From Chloroflexota bacterium (GTDB lineage: Bacteria > Chloroflexota > Anaerolineae > B4-G1), in the NCBI GenBank assembly GCA_012514315.1, contig JAAZAN010000147.1, positions 1 to 34,294 on the forward strand: a stretch of 34,294 bases of DNA, in the 5' to 3' direction. The notes beneath the pieces were generated by a model, which searched no databases, was not told the origin of the DNA, and saw nothing but the letters and a program-made list of their open reading frames with translations. Below, one piece after another: positions 1-7,852 of this stretch. Position 1 is the stretch's first letter. Every line of letters starts with the position of its first letter. Both the position numbers and the translations under genes were made by a program.

Positions 1-558
1 ATGATGGCTGGGATCATCGGCATCATACTGTTCCTTCGGCATCGTCATCCGAATGTGATGGAGACACTGATCAGTTTCATCAGTTCACTCGTCACCGACT
101 TCATGGATCATCCCATCGAGCCCTACCTTCCGTTCCTGGGAACTCTGGCGATTTTCCTGGTGATAGCCAATACGATCGGCGTGATTCCTTTCCTGGTGAC
201 ACCCACGCGTGACATCAACACGCCGGCCGCACTAGCGATCACCGTGTTCTTCGCCGTTCATGTTTTCGGGATCCGGGCCAAAGGCGTGTGGCGCTACTTC
301 AGGGATCTGATGACCCCCGTGTTCATGATGCCACTGGAGATCATTGGACAGCTGAGCCGAACACTGTCGCTCACCGTGCGTCTGTTCGGCAATATCATCA
401 GTACGGAGATTATCGTCGCAGTGATATTCGCATTGGTGCCTCCAGTCGCACCACTTCCTCTCATGGCGTTTAGTCTGCTGACGGGCGTCCTGCAGGCCTA
501 CGTCTTCACGGTCTTGGCAGCAGTCTACATCGATTCTGGGCTTGCATCCTCTAGTTAA
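1..558 (+). CDS. atpB: F-type (N-ATPase-like) ATP synthase subunit a, 5' end probably cut by the window
   Basis: This is the membrane subunit that forms the two ion half-channels next to the c-ring. Visible marks are several hydrophobic helices and the motif LTVRLFGN (about residues 125-132). Its Arg is the essential arginine of subunit a, and the following GNIISTEII segment fits the family. The reading frame runs to the first base of the window and gives only 185 residues, whereas family members have about 220-260, so the N-terminus probably lies upstream. The c-subunit gene follows after 30 bp. The order a-c-b-alpha-gamma with no separate delta gene matches the alternative (N-type) ATPase operon, in which beta and epsilon lie upstream and so outside this window. 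The family call is firm; the N-type assignment rests on gene order and on the c and b subunits. Confidence 0.95.
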   Translation: MMAGIIGIILFLRHRHPNVMETLISFISSLVTDFMDHPIEPYLPFLGTLAIFLVIANTIGVIPFLVTPTRDINTPAALAITVFFAVHVFGIRAKGVWRYFRDLMTPVFMMPLEIIGQLSRTLSLTVRLFGNIISTEIIVAVIFALVPPVAPLPLMAFSLLTGVLQAYVFTVLAAVYIDSGLASSS

Positions 559-588
559 CACAACCTTGAAGAAAGGAGTTTCAGAAAT

Positions 589-876
589 ATGGATCAGATG
601 ACACCCGGTACGTTAGTCACTTTGGTCACCATCGTCACAGCCGGGATCGGCATTGTTCTGGGCGCCGTCGTCCCTGCGTTCGTAGAGGGACGCGCGGTGG
701 AGAAGGCATTGGAGGGTATGGCACGGCAACCCGAAGCGGCCAACGACCTGCGCTCGACCCTCATCGTCTCGCTGGCGCTTCTGGAATCGACCGCCATATA
801 CGCCCTACTCATCGTGTTGATCCTGCTGTTCGCCAACCCACTGATCGACAGGCTAATACTGGCGCCCATCCCGTGA
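589..876 (+). CDS. atpE: ATP synthase subunit c with paired carboxylate ion site
   Basis: This is the two-helix proteolipid that builds the rotor ring. The polar loop ARQPEA lies at residues 45-50. Helix 2 carries E66-S67-T68 and Y71 (ESTAIY), the ESTxxY pattern of sodium-binding c subunits. Helix 1 carries P29-x3-E33, so the position held by Pro-x3-Gln in classical sodium c subunits is Pro-x3-Glu. Two membrane carboxylates per hairpin are a trait of N-type rotor subunits. Ion specificity cannot be decided by reading: ESTxxY suggests sodium, but at least one N-type ring with two carboxylates has been reported as proton-specific. The start ATG at 589 follows AAAGGAG. The protein is 95 residues, slightly longer than the usual 75-90. 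Confidence 0.95.
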   Translation: MDQMTPGTLVTLVTIVTAGIGIVLGAVVPAFVEGRAVEKALEGMARQPEAANDLRSTLIVSLALLESTAIYALLIVLILLFANPLIDRLILAPIP

Positions 877-877
877 T

Positions 878-924
878 ACACTGTGCACAGGTCACACTAG
901 GCCGCGACAGTACTCACACAGTGT
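878..924 (+). other. Inverted repeat in the atpE-atpF spacer
   Basis: The 105-nt gap between atpE and atpF is long for this operon. It holds a perfect 8-nt inverted repeat, ACACTGTG (878-885) and CACAGTGT (917-924), around a 31-nt loop. There is no T-tract, so it does not look like a terminator. An mRNA structure just after the c gene could protect or separate the c-subunit message, which is needed in excess. That role is inference. Confidence 0.4.
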
Positions 925-981
925 GGCCCGGATACGCGACGCGCGTGAAGCAGCGGGCTGACGAACGCGAGGGGACATCCT

Positions 982-1764
982 ATGCTCGATCTTGACATCC
1001 GGACAATCGCCTTTCAGGTTGTCAATTTCCTGATCCTGGCAGCGGCGCTCTATCACCTGCTATTCAAGCCTGTGATGCGCAGCGTCCAGGAACGGACAGC
1101 AGAACGACAACGCCTGAGACGCAACCTGGAAGATGACACCGCCAAGGCAAACCATCTCCGTGGCGAGCTGGAAACGCGCCTGGCTGGCACCGCAGATGAG
1201 GCCGCGGCGATCATTGTCGCTGCTCAAGAGGAGGCTGAGGCTCTGCGCCTGTCTCTGCTCCAGGAGGCACTGGCAGAAGTTGAGCGGATTCTGACCGAAG
1301 CACACGCTGATGCGCACCGGCAACAGCAGCTGCTGCTTCGCGATTTCGAGGACGACCTCGTGGAGACCGTTCTCAGGATCAGCGCCCGGATGATTGGACG
1401 AACCATCCCACGCGAATCCCATGATGCTCTGGTACAGCAGCTCAGCGACCGAATCTGGGAAATGGGACGAAGTGAGATGCTGCGCGTGGAAGATCTGCGC
1501 CGGTCTCTCGGTACCCGCAGCCCCACTGTGTTCATCCGGTCGGCACGCCAGCTCACGCCCGAGCAACAGGCGCTGCTCAGTCGCACATTCGCGGCACTCG
1601 CTGACCGCCAAGTCAATGTGGAAGTGAAGACTGATCCATTGCTGGCAGCCGGCGTTCGCGCCCGCATCGGCGATCTGATCATAGATAACTCGATCGCCGG
1701 GCAACTCGACGAGTTGCACGATGCAGTCGCGTTGTCGCTCAAGGAGCGCCTGGCGGATGAGTGA
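982..1764 (+). CDS. atpF: ATP synthase subunit b with fused delta-like C-terminal domain
   Basis: This is the peripheral stalk of the ATPase. One N-terminal membrane helix (about residues 8-28) is followed by a long charged coiled coil (about 35-135). The last 70 or so residues resemble the C-terminal domain of the delta/OSCP subunit: LTPEQQALL, then TDPLLAAGVRARIGDLIIDN and a final leucine-rich helix. At 260 residues it is about 100 longer than an ordinary b subunit and fits the alternative-ATPase b family. The fusion explains why no atpH gene lies between atpF and atpA. ATG at 982 follows GAGGGG. The 3' end overlaps atpA by 8 nt (ATGAGTGA), which suggests translational coupling. Confidence 0.92.
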   Translation: MLDLDIRTIAFQVVNFLILAAALYHLLFKPVMRSVQERTAERQRLRRNLEDDTAKANHLRGELETRLAGTADEAAAIIVAAQEEAEALRLSLLQEALAEVERILTEAHADAHRQQQLLLRDFEDDLVETVLRISARMIGRTIPRESHDALVQQLSDRIWEMGRSEMLRVEDLRRSLGTRSPTVFIRSARQLTPEQQALLSRTFAALADRQVNVEVKTDPLLAAGVRARIGDLIIDNSIAGQLDELHDAVALSLKERLADE

Positions 1765-3439
1765 CTTCGATGCCAGGTCGGATATGGACCGCATCATCCG
1801 CGCCCTCACTGAGCGATCCGCCAATATGGACGGAGGTGTAGAGATCGATCGCGCCTCCCTTGTTCAGACGATCAGCGATCGTGCTGCCGAATCGCTGGTG
1901 CCTGGTCGTTCGCAGTTCTCTCTACCAGATGTACTGAACGCACTGGACCAGCAGATCGATCACATCAAGAGTGTGGTGCGCTTTCAGGACGTCGGTACTG
2001 TCCAGCACATCGGCGAAGGGGTCGCGACGATATCAGGCTTACCGAACGCGGGCACGGATGAGTTGGTCGACTTCCCCACTGGTGTTCAGGGATTGATTCT
2101 GAATCTCGACCGAGGTCTGTGTGACGTCATACTCTTGGGATCTGACGAGGGGATCCAAGGCGGTGATCTCGTTACCAGCACAGGCGAACGTGTCAGAGTC
2201 CCGGTTGGACAAGGGCTTCTCGGTCAAGTATTGGATCCATTGGGCCGACGGCTGATGGGAACCGGACCCATCAACGCTTCGGAATACCGCTTTCTGGAGC
2301 GCAGTGCACCGGGCATCATTACACGCACGCCGGTCAATGAGCCTCTTCATACTGGATCGAAGACCATCGACGCACTCGTGCCCATCGGTCGTGGACAGCG
2401 AGAGCTGATTGTTGGAGACCGACAGACAGGGAAGACCACGCTGGCTGTAGACGCGATTCTCAGCCAGCGGCATACCGAAGTCGCCTGCGTATATGTAGCG
2501 ATCGGCCAGAAGAAGTCGTCAAGTCTGGCTGTGATTGAGACACTGCAGAAGGCAGGCGCACTGTCATACACCATCGTCGTGGTCTCCAGCCCAGACGATC
2601 CGCCGGCATTACGCTATATCGCTCCGTACGCAGGGTGCACAATGGCCGAGTATCTGGTCGACAACGGCCAGGACGTGCTCATCGTATACGACGATCTCAG
2701 CAAGCACGCCGATGCATACCGCGAGCTGAGCTTGCTTCTGCGACGCCCCCCCGGACGGGAGGCATATCCCGGCGATATCTTCTATCTCCACGCCCGGTTA
2801 CTCGAGAGAGCGTGCAAACTCAACGCAGAGGCAGGTGGAGGATCACTCACCGCTCTGCCCATTGTAGAGACGCAGCGAGGCAACATCTCTTCGTACATAC
2901 CCACAAACCTGATCTCAATTACCGACGGTCAGATTGTGCTGGATGCAGACTTGTTCAACCAAGGCATTAAGCCAGCGGTTGACACGGGACGGTCTGTTTC
3001 GCGGGTTGGCGGTGCTGCGCAGACCAGTGCGATGCGGTCGGTGGTGCGCGATCTACGACTCGAGCTGTCGCAGTATGAGGAAGTCGCCCGCTTCGCCCGC
3101 TTTGGTACTGAGGTAGACGACGCCACCCAACGTCAGATCCAGCGTGGTGAGCGCCTGCGCGCCGTGCTTACCCAGCCGCCTCACCAACCTTACGATCTAT
3201 CTGCGGAACTGATCGTTCTCATTGCCGCAACGGAAGGGTTCCTGGACCACGTGCCATTGGATCAGCTACCAGATTTCGAGCGCGAGCTGCTGCAACACAT
3301 GGCGGGTGATCATCCAGGTATGATTCAACAACTCGATCGCACCGGAGAGCTCACAAAAGACACTCGCCACATCATCATCGACGCGATCGATGACTTCGCG
3401 AAGCACTGGGGCGTCCAGTCGAAGTCCATAGAACCGTGA
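1757..3439 (+). CDS. atpA: ATP synthase subunit alpha, with long N-terminal extension
   Basis: This is the non-catalytic nucleotide-binding subunit of F1. Visible are the beta-barrel start (GTVQHIGEGVATISG, about residues 80-94), Walker A GDRQTGKT (220-227), the Walker B segment VLIVYDDLSKHADAYRE, the LLRRPPGREAYPGD segment and the SVSRVGGAAQT loop with the arginine that reaches the catalytic site. The chosen start, ATG 1757, lies 10 nt after AAGGAG and overlaps the atpF stop. It gives 560 residues, about 50 more than usual, all in an N-terminal extension rich in charged residues. ATG 1784 and ATG 1826 are in-frame alternatives but lack a good ribosome-binding site. Because alpha's N-terminus normally docks the delta subunit, the extension may relate to the b-delta fusion; that is inference. 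Confidence 0.95.
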   Translation: MSDFDARSDMDRIIRALTERSANMDGGVEIDRASLVQTISDRAAESLVPGRSQFSLPDVLNALDQQIDHIKSVVRFQDVGTVQHIGEGVATISGLPNAGTDELVDFPTGVQGLILNLDRGLCDVILLGSDEGIQGGDLVTSTGERVRVPVGQGLLGQVLDPLGRRLMGTGPINASEYRFLERSAPGIITRTPVNEPLHTGSKTIDALVPIGRGQRELIVGDRQTGKTTLAVDAILSQRHTEVACVYVAIGQKKSSSLAVIETLQKAGALSYTIVVVSSPDDPPALRYIAPYAGCTMAEYLVDNGQDVLIVYDDLSKHADAYRELSLLLRRPPGREAYPGDIFYLHARLLERACKLNAEAGGGSLTALPIVETQRGNISSYIPTNLISITDGQIVLDADLFNQGIKPAVDTGRSVSRVGGAAQTSAMRSVVRDLRLELSQYEEVARFARFGTEVDDATQRQIQRGERLRAVLTQPPHQPYDLSAELIVLIAATEGFLDHVPLDQLPDFERELLQHMAGDHPGMIQQLDRTGELTKDTRHIIIDAIDDFAKHWGVQSKSIEP

Positions 3440-3458
3440 GCGGAGGGCAGTTGAGCCA

Positions 3459-3761
3459 ATGCAGATGAAGATGGTGATGGCCGTTGTGCCGCGCGACGAC
3501 GCAGATGCTGTGCTGGAGGCGCTGATCAGCTCTGGCCTGACAGCAACGTTCACCGAGAGCCGTGGCGGTATGTTACGGCAAGCACAGAAGACCTTGTTCA
3601 TCGCCGTGCCCGCGGATAGATTGCAGACCGTGCTCGATATCCTCAAGCCGCCTCACGTCAATGCAGCGACGGCTGACACTCTGCGCACCGCCCCGAAGAC
3701 AACCAGTCTATCGAGCAATGTAGTGTTCATCTGGGACATTGAGCGGTACGAGGGAAGCTAG
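3459..3761 (+). CDS. PII-like cyclic-di-AMP receptor family protein (DarA/PstA-type, PF06153)
   Basis: This 100-residue protein is not an ATPase subunit. Its sequence follows the PII-like cyclic-di-AMP receptor family. The N-terminus MKMVMAVVPRDDADAVLEAL matches the family pattern MKMIIAIV..-D-....L; next come a GGMLR turn (the family has GGFLR), KTLFIAVPADRL.TVLDIL in the second beta-alpha unit, and a C-terminal VVFIWDIERYE (the family has ATVFVLDVERFE). Family proteins form trimers that bind cyclic-di-AMP at subunit interfaces. The gene sits between alpha and gamma with gaps of 19 and 11 bp, so it is almost certainly co-transcribed and co-translated with the ATPase. The start may be ATG 3459 or the third codon, ATG 3465, which gives the usual MKM N-terminus. 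Ligand binding and any effect on the ATPase are inference. Confidence 0.82.
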   Translation: MQMKMVMAVVPRDDADAVLEALISSGLTATFTESRGGMLRQAQKTLFIAVPADRLQTVLDILKPPHVNAATADTLRTAPKTTSLSSNVVFIWDIERYEGS

Positions 3762-3772
3762 GAGACTCTTCT

Positions 3773-4657
3773 GTGGCCGACCTTGAGCGTATCCAGTCCC
3801 GACTCGAGAACATCCGCAGTGTCGAGCCTATACTGAGCGCCCTTCGCACGATTTCGCTGGGAAGTTGGCAGACGGCTCAGAAGCGTCGCTACGCTGTACA
3901 TGAGTACGCGCGGCGCCTGATGGACATCCTGCCTGCAGTCGCCCCTCACGTGCCTGTTCCACGACAGGGACAGCGGACGACAACGCGAGAGGCTGCGGCA
4001 AGTGTAGTTCTCGTCGTAGGCAGTGAGCGCGGTCTGTGTGGTCGCTTCAACCGTGTAGTAGTCGATCACGGTATTAGCCACATGGAGCGTCTGACCGAAC
4101 GCAGCATCCGATGCGAACTCGTGGTACTCGGTACCCGTGTCAGTCGTATCATGGAACGGTTGGGACACCCAGCCGACTACACAGGAAGACTATCGATCAC
4201 CACATTACCGTCGTTTGAGATCGCGCAGCGCTTCACCGAGCAGTGGCTGCGGCGATACGAACGGTATGATATCGACACGGTGGATGTTGTCCACAACACG
4301 TACCGCGGGATCGGACAGTATGATCCCGTGATCGCGCAGCTCATTCCCCCTCAGCTGCCGCCTGGCTCGAGCGCTGAGCTGTGGCCGCCCCCGATCATTG
4401 AGACGGATCCTCTCAGTCTGTACCTGCAGGTTGTCCGGCAATGGGCGGCCATCACGTTGCACGAACTACTGCTGAATGCCGCTGTCGCTGAGCACGCTGC
4501 ACGCTACCAGCTCATGGAGGGAGCGTCACAGAATGCCAACCGGCTGATCGGTGAGCTGACGTTGTTGCTGCACCGAGCCCGCCAGGAGGCCATCACGCGC
4601 GAAATGCAGGAGCTGGCAGCAGGAGCGGGCCTGATCGGCCCAAGAAACAAGCGCTAG
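3773..4657 (+). CDS. atpG: ATP synthase subunit gamma (alternative type)
   Basis: This is the central rotor shaft of F1. The N-terminal helix (LERIQSRLENIRSVEPILSALRTIS) and the C-terminal helix (LLHRARQEAITREMQEL) are the two strands of the gamma coiled coil. The middle holds VVLVVGSERGLCGRFN, the conserved G-S-[DE]-[RK]-G-L-C-G-x-[FY]-N pattern. The 294-residue length is normal. The start is GTG 3773, nine bases after AGGAGA. It is the last gene of the ATPase operon on this strand; the next gene converges on it. A short hairpin follows at once (4654-4674). Confidence 0.94.
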   Translation: MADLERIQSRLENIRSVEPILSALRTISLGSWQTAQKRRYAVHEYARRLMDILPAVAPHVPVPRQGQRTTTREAAASVVLVVGSERGLCGRFNRVVVDHGISHMERLTERSIRCELVVLGTRVSRIMERLGHPADYTGRLSITTLPSFEIAQRFTEQWLRRYERYDIDTVDVVHNTYRGIGQYDPVIAQLIPPQLPPGSSAELWPPPIIETDPLSLYLQVVRQWAAITLHELLLNAAVAEHAARYQLMEGASQNANRLIGELTLLLHRARQEAITREMQELAAGAGLIGPRNKR

Positions 4658-4674
4658 CCAGGACGAGAGGCTAG
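4654..4674 (+). terminator. Possible weak terminator hairpin after atpG
   Basis: CTAGCC (4654-4659) and GGCTAG (4669-4674) form a perfect 6-bp stem around a 9-nt loop, starting inside the atpG stop codon. Only a short, interrupted T-rich stretch follows, so factor-independent termination is uncertain. Its place between convergent genes supports a transcript-end role. Confidence 0.35.
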
Positions 4675-4723
4675 TTGGAATTGGGTGATTGGCAATACGG
4701 GGCCTGATCCTCGGGACGGATGC

Positions 4724-6304
4724 TCAGCCATTGTCAGAGAGAAGACCATTGATGCCATCCTCCCAGCACTCACACGCCGTGCGCACCTGTCCGGCCTTGA
4801 CCATCGTACCATCGTAAGGTCTATCACCGTTCTCGACCGTCCATCCTGAGAGCACCATCGGAAGTGACCCAGCGCCGGCCGGCACCCATTCTCCATTGTA
4901 CCGTCTGGCGAAATGCACATGGGTTGCCTCGGAGTATCCGCCTTCGCACGAGGGACGGCCGATGCGGTCGCCCTGCTCCAGATAGGTCCCCTCTTTGACC
5001 CTTCCGTTCTCGTAGATATGCAGGTAGAAGAGCACCCACCCACTCTGCTCGAAGCCGTCTCCATCCAGGTCCAGAACCACCTGCCCATCCTCGCTCCGAA
5101 CCACGACGCCTGAGGCCGCGGCGGTGACCCACTCCGATGAAGGCGTACACCCGAGCATCTGCTCACTGGGCACAAAATCCACTGCCGCATTGGCCGGGTC
5201 ATCTCCCCAACCGCCGTGCGGCCCACCGGTGTAATACCATGTGTATCCCTTCTCCCAGGGCAAGAGCAACTCTGGCTGTTGCAGGCCCTCGGGGAAGAGC
5301 GGCTCCACTGCATAGGCAAAGGGGCTGCCAAACAACCGCTGGTACGTCAGCAGGAATCCATCGGCGCCAACTTGTCGCTCAAACTGATCCCAATCGGCGG
5401 ATAGACCAGCGAGGCATGTCTGGACACTGGCAGTACCTGGGTTGAGAGTGGGAGCGACGCCAACGCGCGTGCCATCCTGTAGACGAAACGCATCGTCCAC
5501 ACCTAGTTTCCACCCGTAGTATCCCTGGTTCAGTTGACCGGCTGCCCAACTCAGCTGGTAATAGAGGCTCTGGCCATAACCCACATTTCCAATCGGCGTG
5601 TATAGGGACTCCTGCGAGGGGTTCGCCTCCGAGACCCAACCAGACCTCATCTCGAGAATCGTGAGCAGCACACGCGGACCCACGCTGAAGCGCTGTGAGA
5701 TCAAATGCAGAATCTCGCTGCCCGTCAACAGGCGCCCCTCGACCTGTTCACTGTACGAGTCAAGATAGCCACCCTGCCCTGCAACAAACGCAGCCAGGTC
5801 GAAGTGAATATAGGCCGGTCCGTAAACCACCTCGCTATCGGGGACTAGCTTGAGGTCAGGACTGGTATGCGTAACCGACACCGGAATCAGCAGCGTCTGA
5901 CCCGCCTGCAGTGCATCAGGACTGGCCAGATCATTGGCGGACACCAATTCGTCAACGGTACAGCCAAACAAGCCGGCAATATACAATAAGGTCTCGCCGC
6001 GGTTCACAACGTACGTTGCCGAACTCGACCGTGTCGAATAGCCTATTGGTGTCGGATTGGGGGTTGGCTCACCCTGGTAGGCGCCAGGGTAGGCGGGCGA
6101 GGGTGTCGTAGGCGGAGCCTCGGTCGTTACCGGGGTCTGCTGTATCGCGCTGACGGTCGGCCCACCGGGCGTCGCAACCGGAACCGTAGGTGCTCCTACC
6201 GTCTCCTCATAGTAGCGGCCTGAAACCGGTCGGGCGCATGCGATGAGGGCAGCCGACATCAGGAACACCATAACGTGCGACGAGCGCCGCACGACTTGCG
6301 TCAT
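4724..6304 (-). CDS. Lipoprotein with LysM and M23 (LytM-type) peptidase-like domain
   Basis: This is a secreted, membrane-anchored cell-wall protein. Numbering from ATG 6304 gives 526 residues. A signal peptide ends in a lipobox (LIAC, Cys23). A Pro/Thr-rich linker follows, then one LysM peptidoglycan-binding domain (about 98-142, YVVNRGETLLYIAGLFGCT...LLIPV). The C-terminal part resembles an M23 metallopeptidase, with a possible first motif H363...D376 (spacing longer than the usual HxxxD) and a second motif H462-V-H464. The odd spacing leaves activity open. It closes the mre-min-rodA array, which fits a murein hydrolase or activator role. In-frame GTG 6316 and TTG 6322 lie upstream; the predicted promoter would exclude 6322. 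Confidence 0.8.
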   Translation of the reverse strand: MTQVVRRSSHVMVFLMSAALIACARPVSGRYYEETVGAPTVPVATPGGPTVSAIQQTPVTTEAPPTTPSPAYPGAYQGEPTPNPTPIGYSTRSSSATYVVNRGETLLYIAGLFGCTVDELVSANDLASPDALQAGQTLLIPVSVTHTSPDLKLVPDSEVVYGPAYIHFDLAAFVAGQGGYLDSYSEQVEGRLLTGSEILHLISQRFSVGPRVLLTILEMRSGWVSEANPSQESLYTPIGNVGYGQSLYYQLSWAAGQLNQGYYGWKLGVDDAFRLQDGTRVGVAPTLNPGTASVQTCLAGLSADWDQFERQVGADGFLLTYQRLFGSPFAYAVEPLFPEGLQQPELLLPWEKGYTWYYTGGPHGGWGDDPANAAVDFVPSEQMLGCTPSSEWVTAAASGVVVRSEDGQVVLDLDGDGFEQSGWVLFYLHIYENGRVKEGTYLEQGDRIGRPSCEGGYSEATHVHFARRYNGEWVPAGAGSLPMVLSGWTVENGDRPYDGTMVKAGQVRTACECWEDGINGLLSDNG

Positions 6305-6323
6305 CAATGAAACCACGCCCAAT

Positions 6324-6351
6324 AGTCTACCAGCTACTCGGGAGAAGGCAA
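6324..6351 (-). promoter_or_regulatory. Possible promoter of the LysM/M23 gene
   Basis: On the minus strand TTGCCT (6346-6351) and TAGACT (6324-6329) are 16 nt apart. The predicted transcript start near 6317 would leave either a 13-nt leader before ATG 6304 or a leaderless GTG at 6316. The boxes are imperfect, so this is a weak call. Confidence 0.35.
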
Positions 6352-6388
6352 CTCAGAAGCAAGTGGCGTTTTGGCTCCGTGGCAACGC

Positions 6389-7573
6389 TCAGAACTCCTG
6401 CTTACGGTGGCGCATCGCGACATTCTCCGCAAGCCCAATACCGAGCATTGTCGTCAGCAATGCCGCTGGTCCGTAGGTGATGAAGGGCAGAGGGAGGCCT
6501 ACCACTGGCAAGAGCCCCAGGTTCATACCTACGTTGGTGAAAAACTGAAAGAACACCATCGCTAGAACGCCTGCTGCGATCAGCCGGCCGAAGACATCCC
6601 CGGCGATGAACACAATCCGCAGCAGACGCAGGAAAAGCACCAGGAAAAGCAGGAACAGGATCACTACACCGAAGAAGCCAAGTTCCTCAGCAAGTACAGC
6701 GAAGATGAAGTCGGTATGACGCACTGGCAGGTATCGCAACTGACTCTGAGTTCCCTGTGAGAGCCCTTTGCCCCAGAATCCGCCCGATCCGATCGCGATG
6801 AAAGCCTGCTCGAGCTGGTACCTCACGTCCGGATTTCCGCTCGGATTGAGAAACGCGAACACGCGAGTCCGCATGTACTCGAATTCGAGTACCTCCATAA
6901 GCTCCCATAGTGGAACGATCGCAAGGACACCCGCTACGCCTGTCATGACAAGATAGCTCATCCTGACATCCGATTGCAGCAACATAGCCAGCCAGATCGA
7001 GACGAGGACAGCTGCCGCTCCCATATCGGGCTGCGCGAAGATCAGCCCGGCAAGAATCATAGTCATCGCAGTCGACGCCAGGAAGCTGACGAAACCGCCG
7101 CCCTGCTCCTGAGTCACGGTCAGACTCGTCTTGGGCATACCGAACAGAGGAGTCCGCGATTTTCTCTGAGTGCGCGGCTTGCTCAGAACCGAACCCACTG
7201 AGATGATCAATAGAATCATCGCAATGAAGGCTGGCTGCACGTTGATGATGCCCAGATTGAACCAACCACGCACTTCGCCAACCTGGCTCTCACCGAAAAA
7301 CAACACTAGGACAAGAGATGCGACGGCCAGCAGGTACGCCAACCACCAGAAGTCGCCCAACCATTGATAGTTGCGGGGAAACGCGGCCAGGATGAAGACG
7401 AAGCCGATACCAACGACGCCGAAAGTGGCCTGTCGTCGCCAGAGCTGTTGCAGGTCCTCGTCCGGACTGCCCAGGTTTGCGCTGCGAATCATCACGACGC
7501 CGAGCACCGTCAGCAGGATGACAACGACAAGCAGCACGTAATCGAAGTGCCGCCAGTTGCGCGACGTGGCCAT
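6389..7573 (-). CDS. rodA: Rod-shape peptidoglycan polymerase RodA
   Basis: RodA is a SEDS-family glycosyltransferase that polymerises lipid II during side-wall growth and works with PBP2. The 394-residue protein has about ten hydrophobic helices. It carries the SEDS signatures AFIAIGSGGFWGKG, LPVRHTDFIFAVLAEELGF and, near the end, GLPLPFITYG. The acidic pair in the AEELGF loop belongs to the conserved region. The start is ATG 7573 after GGAAGAAG, 3 bp beyond the minE stop, so it is part of the min cluster. Its partner mrdA lies 5 kb upstream in the same array, not next to it as in many bacteria. RodA is preferred over FtsW because of the shape-gene context. Confidence 0.93.
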   Translation of the reverse strand: MATSRNWRHFDYVLLVVVILLTVLGVVMIRSANLGSPDEDLQQLWRRQATFGVVGIGFVFILAAFPRNYQWLGDFWWLAYLLAVASLVLVLFFGESQVGEVRGWFNLGIINVQPAFIAMILLIISVGSVLSKPRTQRKSRTPLFGMPKTSLTVTQEQGGGFVSFLASTAMTMILAGLIFAQPDMGAAAVLVSIWLAMLLQSDVRMSYLVMTGVAGVLAIVPLWELMEVLEFEYMRTRVFAFLNPSGNPDVRYQLEQAFIAIGSGGFWGKGLSQGTQSQLRYLPVRHTDFIFAVLAEELGFFGVVILFLLFLVLFLRLLRIVFIAGDVFGRLIAAGVLAMVFFQFFTNVGMNLGLLPVVGLPLPFITYGPAALLTTMLGIGLAENVAMRHRKQEF

Positions 7574-7576
7574 GGA

Positions 7577-7852
7577 CTACTTCTTCCTGCCCCGTGCACT
7601 CCGAACAAGCAAGGGGATGTCCGCCATCAACCGCGACTCGTTACGGTCCTGCGTGATGGCCACGTGAACCTTGCCAGCATCAACGCCGACGTGACGCGAG
7701 ATAACCGCTATGATCTCATCCTTGATCTGGTTCAGCACCTCTGGCGCCACGCTAGTCCTGTCGGAGGCCAGCACGAGTCGCAAGCGCTCCTTGGCGATCG
7801 CTCCACTGACGTCAGCATCGCGACGCCCCAACAGGCGCTGGAACAGTTTCAT
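7577..7852 (-). CDS. minE: Cell division topological specificity factor MinE
   Basis: MinE stimulates the MinD ATPase and drives Min oscillation so that MinCD is kept off midcell. The 91-residue protein has the normal order: an N-terminal amphipathic membrane-targeting start (MKLFQRLLG), the anti-MinCD helix (AKERLRLVLASDR) and a topological-specificity domain (LNQIKDEIIAVISRHV...VHVAI). The start ATG 7852 overlaps the minD stop as ATGA, which indicates coupled translation. MinE shows that this organism has an oscillation-type Min system, unlike the MinCD-DivIVA type of Bacillus. Confidence 0.95.
   Translation of the reverse strand: MKLFQRLLGRRDADVSGAIAKERLRLVLASDRTSVAPEVLNQIKDEIIAVISRHVGVDAGKVHVAITQDRNESRLMADIPLLVRSARGRKK

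Noticed and set aside
1060..1824. Long open frame antisense to atpF (254 codons)
   Set aside because: It lies opposite a clear b-subunit gene, has no recognisable domain and no ribosome-binding context; long antisense frames are common in G+C-rich DNA.
4654..5331. 225-codon minus-strand open frame overlapping the LysM/M23 gene
   Set aside because: It is a different frame of the same strand with no domain; the LysM/M23 frame has lipobox, LysM and HxH motifs.
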